A stretch of 5,318 bases of DNA, from the NCBI GenBank assembly GCA_036380925.1, contig DASVDW010000158.1:1-5318 (forward strand), read 5' to 3'. Below, in pieces: positions 1 through 4,322 of the stretch. The stretch is from JAICLV01 sp036380925 (GTDB lineage: Bacteria > Actinomycetota > Actinomycetes > Acidothermales > Acidothermaceae). The notes beneath the pieces are model-generated. The model saw nothing but the letters and a program-made list of their open reading frames with translations, searched no databases and had not been told where the DNA came from. The position numbers and the translations under genes are program-made. How positions within the stretch are numbered: the stretch's first letter is position 1; every line of letters begins with the position of its first letter.

Positions 1-347
1 CGTCGGGCGCCGGGGCGTCGTCCGCGTCGCCGGCGAACTCGGCCAACCCGACGGCCGCCGCCAAACTCGCGTTCAGCGGCGCCGCGATCACTCCCCAGCC
101 GCGACCGAGGCCGAGCCCCGCCGCGTCGGCTTCTCCGACGGCGACCGTCGCACCGCCGCCGACGACATCACCGCCACCTCCGCCCCCGACGACGACACCG
201 CCCCCGCCACCCCCGACGACGACACCGCCGCCGCCGCCCCCGCCGCCGACCACCACGCCCCCGCCCAGTTCGGCGCCGGCGTCGCCGTCCTTGTCATTGC
301 CGTCCTCGCCATTGCCGTCACTGCCGCAACTTCCGTTGCCCACCTAA
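1..347 (+). CDS. 3' end of an unidentified protein with a Pro/Thr/Ser-rich C-terminal tail (partial)
   Basis: This open frame (codons from position 3) enters from the left edge without a stop and ends at TAA 345-347. The visible 114 residues are low complexity: an Ala/Ser/Asn-rich stretch, then proline blocks alternating with TTT or TTS triplets (codons 153-266), then a Ser/Leu/Pro-rich end finishing LPLPT. No catalytic motif, cysteine or membrane segment is visible. Tails like this are common in actinobacterial exported or cell-envelope proteins and in disordered linkers, so an extracellular or membrane-anchored product is an inference. The identity cannot be given because any folded domain lies outside the window. 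The minus-strand frame over the same bases gives an Arg-rich product typical of a shadow. The next plus-strand gene starts about 120 bp downstream and is also low complexity, so the two may be functionally linked, but nothing proves it. Confidence 0.6.
   Translation, partial: SGAGASSASPANSANPTAAAKLAFSGAAITPQPRPRPSPAASASPTATVAPPPTTSPPPPPPTTTPPPPPPTTTPPPPPPPPTTTPPPSSAPASPSLSLPSSPLPSLPQLPLPT
153..266 (+). repeat. In-frame proline-threonine repeat (27-bp period)
   Basis: The DNA encodes P3-TTS-P6-TTT-P6-TTT-P8-TTT-P3. The central part is periodic at 27 bp (nine codons): ACG-ACG-ACA begins at 189 and again at 216. The reading frame is kept throughout, as expected for a translated disordered tail that can grow or shrink by slippage in units of three. 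Confidence 0.7.
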
Positions 348-455
348 GCGTTGTCGGCCCGGAACATCGTTTCTGATCACGCAGGTATTGGCCCGCCCGA
401 TTGGGGAAGGAAGCACCGGTCTGTTCGTGATCGCACGACTTGCGTCGCCACGGCA

Positions 456-462
456 GGGGAGG
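456..462 (+). promoter_or_regulatory. Ribosome binding site that decides the start of the exported protein
   Basis: GGGGAGG lies 3 nt before ATG 466 and 6 nt before the adjacent ATG 469. The spacing favours 469. A TTG at 388 in the same frame has no such site and would place 26-27 extra residues in front of the signal sequence, so it is rejected. Confidence 0.65.
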
Positions 463-468
463 TCGATG

Positions 469-1008
469 ATGGCTTGGCGTCTGGGCTCCGTCGCGCTCGC
501 GATCACGGGCGTGAAGGTGGGGGCGGCCGCGGTCGGCGCCGCGTCGCTCACGTTCCTCGGCCTTGCGCTGGCCGACTCCCCGCACAACTCCGGCCGGCAG
601 TTGCCTGCCCGCGTCGCGACGAGCACGCCGACCGCGCCGCAGATCGCGCTGGCGCCGCCGCTCAACCTTCCCCCGCCGGCGCTGCCGGTCCCGGTCCCAC
701 CGGCTCCGCACTCGACGTCGCGTCACGCCACGACTCACCACGCCGTGACGCCGACGCCGTCCAGGGCGGCCGCGGTGGTCGTCCCAACAGGCGCGTCCGA
801 GACGCCGTCGCCGTCGCCGTCGGCGAGACACACCGGATGGCCGGGCTTTTGGCACGCGCGGCCAACGCCCTCGACAACCCCGAGCCCGTCTGCGAGCCCG
901 TCTCCCAGCCCGTCTCCAAGCCCGTCGGACACCTGCGGTCCGCGCGGGTGCCGCGACGGCGGCGATTCCGGTCACGGCGGACACCACCACGGTCCGCGGT
1001 GGCCCTGA
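469..1008 (+). CDS. Small putative exported Pro/Ser-rich protein with His/Gly-rich C-terminus
   Basis: 179 residues; not recognised as any named family. ATG 469 was chosen because GGGGAGG sits 6 nt upstream; ATG 466 is nearly as good and adds one Met. Residues 1-35 look like a signal peptide: MAWR, then a long hydrophobic Ala/Gly/Val/Leu stretch ending ALA-DSP, giving a plausible cleavage after Ala35. It could instead remain as a membrane anchor. There is no lipobox. The mature part is low complexity: a Pro/Thr/Ala-rich segment (about 50-120), a tandem Ser-Pro run (about 137-153), then Cys156 and Cys161 in CGPRGC and a His/Gly-rich end (GHGGHHHG, 168-175). The cysteine pair could form a disulfide and the histidines could bind metal; both are inferences. 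The gene converges on arc, with 36 bp between the stop codons. Other frames across it give Arg-rich shadow products. Exported disordered wall-associated protein is the best general description. Confidence 0.65.
   Translation: MAWRLGSVALAITGVKVGAAAVGAASLTFLGLALADSPHNSGRQLPARVATSTPTAPQIALAPPLNLPPPALPVPVPPAPHSTSRHATTHHAVTPTPSRAAAVVVPTGASETPSPSPSARHTGWPGFWHARPTPSTTPSPSASPSPSPSPSPSDTCGPRGCRDGGDSGHGGHHHGPRWP
882..929 (+). repeat. Four tandem 12-bp units encoding Ser-Pro repeats
   Basis: Four imperfect copies of GAGCCCGTCTCC run head to tail (starts 882, 894, 906, 918). They encode the SPSASPSPSPSPSPS tract of the exported protein. The 12-bp unit is a multiple of three, so copy-number changes would keep the frame. 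Confidence 0.75.
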
Positions 1009-1016
1009 CATCTCGC

Positions 1017-1044
1017 GCCGCCCGCGGCGGCTGAGCCTGAGGCT
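1017..1044. terminator. Candidate bidirectional terminator between convergent genes
   Basis: The 36 bp between the exported-protein stop (1008) and the arc stop (1045) hold two adjacent perfect inverted repeats: GCCGCC-CGC-GGCGGC (1017-1031) and AGCC-TGA-GGCT (1034-1044), the second followed by TTT. Neither has a real T tract, so if it terminates it does so as the GC-rich, U-poor type common in actinobacteria. The convergent position supports the call; the short second stem weakens it. Confidence 0.4.
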
Positions 1045-2829
1045 TTACAGGTACTGGCCGGTGTTCGCGATGGTGTCGATAGAGCGACCGGCCTCGGTGC
1101 CCTGCTTGCCGGAGACCAGGGTGCGGATGTAGACGATCCGCTCGCCCTTCTTGCCGGAGATCCGCGCCCAGTCGTCTGGGTTGGTGGTGTTCGGCAGGTC
1201 CTCGTTCTCCTTGAACTCATCGACGCACGCCGACATCAAGTGCTGCATGCGCAGTCCCTTGTTGCCGGTGTCGAGGAAGTCTTTGATCGCCATCTTCTTC
1301 GCCCGGTCGACGATGTTTTGAATCATCGCGCCGGAGTTGAAGTCCTTGAAGTAGAGAACTTCCTTGTCGCCGTTCGCGTAAGTGACCTCGAGGAAGCGGT
1401 TGTCCTCGCTTTCCGCGTACATCCGCTCGACAACACGTTGGATCATTGCCTGCACGGTGGTCTCGCGCGATCCGCTGTGCTCGGCGAGGTCGTCACCGTG
1501 CAGCGGCAGGCCGGTGGTGATGTATTTGCTGAAGATGTCGCGCGCCGCCTCGGCGTCCGGGCGCTCGATCTTGATCTTCACGTCGAGTCGACCCGGCCGC
1601 AAAATCGCGGGGTCGATCATGTCCTCGCGGTTCGAGGCTCCGATGACGATGACGTTCTCCAGGCCCTCGACGCCGTCGATCTCGCTGAGCAGCTGCGGCA
1701 CGATCGTGTTCTCGACGTCCGAGCTCACGCCTGAGCCGCGGGTGCGGAAAATCGAGTCCATCTCGTCGAAGAAGACGATGACCGGTGTGCCTTCGCTGGC
1801 CTTCTCACGGGCGCGCTGGAACACCAACCGGATGTGGCGCTCGGTCTCGCCGACGTACTTGTTCAGGAGCTCGGGGCCCTTGATATTCAAGAAGAAACTC
1901 TTGCCCTCCGGACGCCCGGTGACCTCGGCGACCTTCTTCGCCAGGGAGTTCGCCACCGCCTTGGCGATGAGCGTCTTTCCGCACCCTGGCGGACCGTAGA
2001 GCAAGACGCCCTTCGGCGGGCGCAGCTGGTGCTCGCGGAACAGGTCGGCGTGCAAGTACGGAAGCTCGACGGCGTCGCGAATCTGCTCGATTTGCGCGCT
2101 GAGTCCACCGATGGCGGAGTAGTCGATGTCGGGGACTTCCTCCAAGACGAGCTCTTCGACCTCGGCCTTGGGGATCCGCTCGTAGACGTAGCCGGAGCGG
2201 CCTTCCAACAGCAGCGAGTCGCCGACCCGCAGCGGCACGCCGGTTAACGAGTCGGCCAGCACGACGACGCGCTCCTCGTCGGCGTGCCCGATCACGAGCG
2301 CGCGCTCCCCGTCGTCCAGCATCTCTTTGAACATGACGACTTCGCCTTGCCGCTCGAACGAAAGCGCGCGGACGACGTTGAGCGCCTCGTTCAGCATGAC
2401 CTCTTGCCCCTTGCGCAGCGCGTCGAGGTCGACGGCGGGGCTCACCGTCACGCGCAGCTTGCGACCACCGGTGAAGATGTCGACGGTGTCGTCGTCGTGA
2501 CGGGCCAGGAAGACGCCGTAACCGGACGGCGGCTGGGCGAGCCGGTCGACCTCTTCGCGCAACGCGATGATCTGCTCGCGAGCCTCCTTGAGCGTCGCGA
2601 CCAGCCGCTCGTTTTGCCCGGTGACCCCGGCGAGCGTCGCCTGCGCGTCCGCGAGCCGCTCTTCGAGCGCGCGCACGCTGCGCGGCGATTCGGCCAGCTT
2701 GCGGCGAAGCGCCGAGATCTCCTCCTCCAAGACGCCGACCTGCGCCTGCAGCTCCACCGCGCTCGCGCCACCCGATCCCGCGCGCGGGCCATTGGTCTGG
2801 CTGTCGCGGCTGTCGTCACGACTTGCCAC
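1045..2829 (-). CDS. arc: Proteasome-associated AAA+ ATPase ARC/Mpa
   Basis: ARC (Mpa in mycobacteria) is a cytoplasmic hexameric unfoldase that captures Pup-tagged substrates through its coiled coils and threads them into the 20S proteasome. The product is 594 residues from GTG 2829, near the roughly 600 usual for the family. In order: an N-terminal coiled coil (about 25-97), tandem OB-type domains (about 100-225), and an AAA+ module with Walker A GPPGCGKT (279-286), pore loop YVG (325-327), Walker B ending FFDE (Asp355, Glu356), sensor-1 Asn400 in GASNRED, and arginine fingers in LRPGRLD (Arg411, Arg414). The C-terminus is GQYL, whose penultimate Tyr is known in Mpa to be needed for proteasome docking. 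GTG 2829 is preferred over GTG 2838 because the Shine-Dalgarno abuts 2838 but lies 8 nt from 2829, and the resulting MASRDD start resembles family members. The gene is divergent from the ferredoxin gene. No dop or pup follows directly. Confidence 0.97.
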   Translation of the reverse strand: MASRDDSRDSQTNGPRAGSGGASAVELQAQVGVLEEEISALRRKLAESPRSVRALEERLADAQATLAGVTGQNERLVATLKEAREQIIALREEVDRLAQPPSGYGVFLARHDDDTVDIFTGGRKLRVTVSPAVDLDALRKGQEVMLNEALNVVRALSFERQGEVVMFKEMLDDGERALVIGHADEERVVVLADSLTGVPLRVGDSLLLEGRSGYVYERIPKAEVEELVLEEVPDIDYSAIGGLSAQIEQIRDAVELPYLHADLFREHQLRPPKGVLLYGPPGCGKTLIAKAVANSLAKKVAEVTGRPEGKSFFLNIKGPELLNKYVGETERHIRLVFQRAREKASEGTPVIVFFDEMDSIFRTRGSGVSSDVENTIVPQLLSEIDGVEGLENVIVIGASNREDMIDPAILRPGRLDVKIKIERPDAEAARDIFSKYITTGLPLHGDDLAEHSGSRETTVQAMIQRVVERMYAESEDNRFLEVTYANGDKEVLYFKDFNSGAMIQNIVDRAKKMAIKDFLDTGNKGLRMQHLMSACVDEFKENEDLPNTTNPDDWARISGKKGERIVYIRTLVSGKQGTEAGRSIDTIANTGQYL

Positions 2830-2837
2830 CAGCGCCA

Positions 2838-2845
2838 CCTCCCTT
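2838..2845 (-). promoter_or_regulatory. Ribosome binding site of arc
   Basis: On the minus strand AAGGGAGG ends at 2838, leaving 8 nt to GTG 2829 and none to the upstream in-frame GTG at 2838, which overlaps the site itself. This moves the start three codons downstream of the longest reading. Confidence 0.7.
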
Positions 2846-2853
2846 AGTGTTCA

Positions 2854-2871
2854 GAGGCATCCGAGGCATCC
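2854..2871. repeat. Perfect 9-bp tandem duplication in the arc leader
   Basis: GAGGCATCC occurs twice with no spacer (2854-2862 and 2863-2871). On the arc strand it reads as two GGATGCCTC units about 25-42 nt upstream of the chosen start. It could be a regulator half-site pair or a simple slippage product; the sequence cannot decide. Confidence 0.6.
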
Positions 2872-2918
2872 CAGGGCGTCGCCCATCGCGGTCGCCCGTC
2901 GTTGTCGTCCTCGCGTCG

Positions 2919-2928
2919 AGCCTATCCT
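2919..2928. promoter_or_regulatory. Candidate back-to-back -10 elements
   Basis: AGCCTATCCT reads TATCCT (2923-2928) on the plus strand and TAGGCT (2924-2919) on the minus strand, both fitting TANNNT and sharing the central TA. Start sites would fall near 2935 for the ferredoxin gene and near 2912 for arc, giving leaders of about 155 and 83 nt. No good -35 accompanies either one, so this is tentative. Confidence 0.3.
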
Positions 2929-2935
2929 CGCGAGG
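2926..2935. promoter_or_regulatory. Perfect 10-bp palindrome CCTCGCGAGG
   Basis: A self-complementary decamer next to the candidate -10 elements and within the -10/-35 spacer of the candidate arc promoter. Its position suits an operator for a dimeric regulator. In GC-rich DNA a palindrome of this length can also arise by chance. Confidence 0.3.
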
Positions 2936-2978
2936 GCCGTGGGAACCGTCCTCGAGCGCGGAAACGACACCTTGTTAT

Positions 2979-3012
2979 CGTCGGATACCGATCGGACCTG
3001 ACTGATCCGACG
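2979..3012. promoter_or_regulatory. Inverted repeat with 8-bp arms, possible operator
   Basis: CGTCGGAT (2979-2986) and ATCCGACG (3005-3012) are perfect inverted arms separated by 18 nt. The spacer also contains the palindrome CCGATCGG (2988-2995). Arm centres are 26 bp apart, about two and a half helical turns. The element lies about 80 bp upstream of the ferredoxin start. It could bind a regulator or fold in the ferredoxin leader RNA; no T tract follows it. Confidence 0.35.
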
Positions 3013-3076
3013 GCGTCGACCGGCGCGCGGTTCGAGCCAGCCGCGCACGGAGGCGCCCGTGCGAGCAAGCGATCTT

Positions 3077-3083
3077 GAGGAGG
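3077..3083 (+). promoter_or_regulatory. Ribosome binding site of the ferredoxin gene
   Basis: GAGGAGG, a strong Shine-Dalgarno, lies 7 nt before GTG 3091 and fixes that start. Confidence 0.8.
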
Positions 3084-3090
3084 CCGTCGC

Positions 3091-3384
3091 GTGACCGCGG
3101 CACCGGGCGAGCGCTACCAGGTCTGGATAGACCAGAGCTTGTGCACCGGCGACGGTCTGTGCGTGCAGGAAGCCGGCAACGTCTTCGAGTTCGACATCGA
3201 CGGACTCGCCTACGTGAAGAACGCCGACGGCGAGTTGCTGACCGAGCCGGGGGCCCGCGCCGACGTTCCGGCCGACACGTTCGACGAGGTGGTGCTGTCG
3301 GCGCGAAAGTGCCCAGGCCTGTGCATTCACGTGGTCCGGGTGAGCGACGGCGTGGAGGTCGAAGGCCCGGACGCCGCCGGCTAG
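3091..3384 (+). CDS. Single-cluster ferredoxin of the arc-adjacent type
   Basis: A 97-residue small soluble iron-sulfur electron carrier. GTG 3091 is fixed by a strong GAGGAGG 7 nt upstream. Cluster residues visible: Cys18-X2-Asp21-X2-Cys24 near the N-terminus and Cys74-Pro75 near the C-terminus, between them the usual VFEFDIDGLAYV segment. This is the monocluster pattern of bacterial [3Fe-4S]/[4Fe-4S] ferredoxins. Asp21 occupies the place of the Asp that ligates the fourth iron in Pyrococcus furiosus ferredoxin, so a [4Fe-4S] cluster, perhaps convertible to [3Fe-4S], is possible. Cys78 in CPGLC is additional; from memory, arc-neighbouring ferredoxins of other actinobacteria also have CPG-x-CIHV. 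The family often partners cytochromes P450 or other oxidoreductases, but no such partner is in the window. The gene is divergent from arc, and its TAG overlaps the trmI stop. Its conserved placement beside a proteasomal ATPase has no established explanation known to me. Confidence 0.92.
   Translation: MTAAPGERYQVWIDQSLCTGDGLCVQEAGNVFEFDIDGLAYVKNADGELLTEPGARADVPADTFDEVVLSARKCPGLCIHVVRVSDGVEVEGPDAAG
3381..3384. other. Shared CTAG: overlapping stop codons of convergent genes
   Basis: The palindrome CTAG supplies TAG for the ferredoxin gene (3382-3384) and TAG for trmI (3383-3381, minus strand). The two coding regions therefore overlap by four bases with no intergenic space, and any terminator for either transcript must lie inside the opposing gene. 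Confidence 0.9.
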
Positions 3385-4298
3385 TTCGTCGCGTCGGCGG
3401 GGTAGGCGCCGGGCGCCGGGCGGCGCCTGCGCGGGGGGGCGCTCACGCCGTCGGCCAGCCGCCGCGCGGTGACCAGGAATCCGGTGTGGCCGATCATGCG
3501 GTGGTCGGGGCGGACCGCCAGACCTTCCACGTGCCAGGTGCGCAGGAGCGTCTCCCACGGCGCCGGCTCGGCGAACCTGCCGTCCTCGCGCAGTGACTCG
3601 ACCGTGCGCGACAGTTGCGTCGTGGTCGCGACGTAGCAGCACAGCACGCCGCCCGGCGCCAGCGCGCGCGCGACCACGTCGAGGCACTCCCATGGCGCCA
3701 GCATGTCGAGCACCGCTCGATCGGCCGGTTCGTCCAACGGCGCCCGCGTCAAGGACTCCACCAGATCCCCGCAGGTGAGCCGCCAACTCGCGGGCACGGC
3801 GCCAAAGAACCGCTCCACGTTGCGCCGCGCGATGGCGGCGAAGTCCTCCCGCCGCTCGTAGGAGTGCACGACGCCCGCCGCGCCCACCGCGCGCAGCAGC
3901 GAGCAGCTCAGCGCCCCCGAACCGGCGCCGGCCTCGATCACCCGCGCGCCGGGGAACACGTCGGCGTATCCGACGATCATCGCGGCGTCTTTGGGATACA
4001 CAACCGTCGCGCCGCGCGGCATCGACAACACGAAGTCGGTGAGCAGCGGTCGAAACGCGAGGTAGGGCGTCCCTCCCGTCGAGGTCACCACCACCCCCTC
4101 GGAGGAGCCGATCAACGCGTCGTGCTCCAGCGCCCCCTGGTGAGTGTGGAACTGCTTTCCCGGCTGGAGGACGACGGTGTGCCGGCGTCCCTTCGGGTCG
4201 GTGATCTGCACCTGCTCGCCAATCGCGAACGGTCCGCGCCGCACCACGGTCTGATCGGACGACGTGGGGTCGGCGGACGATGTCGCGTGCTCGGGCAT
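3381..4298 (-). CDS. trmI: tRNA (adenine-58-N1)-methyltransferase TrmI
   Basis: TrmI uses S-adenosylmethionine to form m1A58 in the T-loop of tRNAs in the cytoplasm. The 305-residue product matches what I recall of mycobacterial Rv2118c along its length: GPFAIGEQV (22-30), GKQFHTHQG, the block MPRGATVVYPKDAA (93-106), the SAM-binding glycine loop VIEAGAGSGAL (120-130), acidic Glu147 in SYERRE, Asp178 in the CGD motif, the family signature DMLAPWE (198-204), and the C-terminal HTGFLVTARRLA (271-282). The last 20 or so residues are Arg/Pro-rich and variable. ATG 4298 has no Shine-Dalgarno and adds about 20 Ser/Thr-rich residues compared with Rv2118c; GTG 4247 or GTG 4244 would give the shorter form. 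The M50 protease gene ends 24 bp upstream on the same strand, so the two are probably cotranscribed. It is convergent with the ferredoxin gene. Confidence 0.95.
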   Translation of the reverse strand: MPEHATSSADPTSSDQTVVRRGPFAIGEQVQITDPKGRRHTVVLQPGKQFHTHQGALEHDALIGSSEGVVVTSTGGTPYLAFRPLLTDFVLSMPRGATVVYPKDAAMIVGYADVFPGARVIEAGAGSGALSCSLLRAVGAAGVVHSYERREDFAAIARRNVERFFGAVPASWRLTCGDLVESLTRAPLDEPADRAVLDMLAPWECLDVVARALAPGGVLCCYVATTTQLSRTVESLREDGRFAEPAPWETLLRTWHVEGLAVRPDHRMIGHTGFLVTARRLADGVSAPPRRRRPAPGAYPADATN

Positions 4299-4299
4299 G

Positions 4300-4317
4300 G
4301 GCCGAAGGGTATCGGCC
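4300..4317 (-). promoter_or_regulatory. Stem-loop immediately before the trmI ATG
   Basis: On the minus strand GGCCGA-TACCCT-TCGGCC forms a perfect 6-bp stem with a 6-nt loop, ending one base before ATG 4298 and filling the place where a ribosome binding site would be. It could dampen translation of trmI, make it depend on ribosomes arriving from the upstream gene, or indicate that the real start is further downstream. Confidence 0.4.
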
Positions 4318-4322
4318 GGGGA

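Larger units (their letters stand above)
2846..3076. promoter_or_regulatory. Divergent arc/ferredoxin promoter region
   Basis: This stretch between the two ribosome binding sites must carry the start signals for both divergent genes unless promoters lie inside coding sequence. No clear -35 hexamer of the TTGACA type was seen on either strand. It does contain overlapping -10-like hexamers, a 10-bp palindrome, an 8-bp-arm inverted repeat and a 9-bp tandem repeat, listed separately. It lacks a convincing small ORF or RNA gene. Confidence 0.6.

Noticed and set aside
153..266. Repeat array considered as a CRISPR or noncoding satellite
   Set aside because: The units are contiguous, without unique spacers, and keep a reading frame as Pro/Thr codons.
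361..387. GGAAC followed 19 nt later by GTAT, resembling an ECF sigma promoter upstream of the exported protein
   Set aside because: The -10 part does not match GTT or CGTC well, and one loose match in a short interval is expected by chance.
375..432. Inverted repeat GATCACG (375-381) and CGTGATC (426-432)
   Set aside because: Arms of seven bases separated by 44 nt are weak evidence, with no promoter to anchor them.
88..1011. 307-codon minus-strand open frame opposite the two low-complexity genes
   Set aside because: The product is extremely Arg-rich with no domain or hydrophobic pattern, as expected from the antisense of GC-rich Pro/Ser codons; the plus frames have a signal sequence and a ribosome binding site.
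351..1034. 227-codon plus-strand open frame overlapping the exported protein
   Set aside because: TTG start without a ribosome binding site and an Arg/Ala-rich product with no recognisable feature; the frame from 469 has a clear Shine-Dalgarno and signal-like N-terminus.
1240..2847. Several plus-strand open frames opposite arc
   Set aside because: They are antisense shadows of a strongly conserved AAA+ gene and show no motif of their own.
2851..3786. 311-codon minus-strand open frame covering the control region, ferredoxin gene and trmI end
   Set aside because: It overlaps two well-supported genes, is rich in Arg/Gly/Ala, and has no domain.
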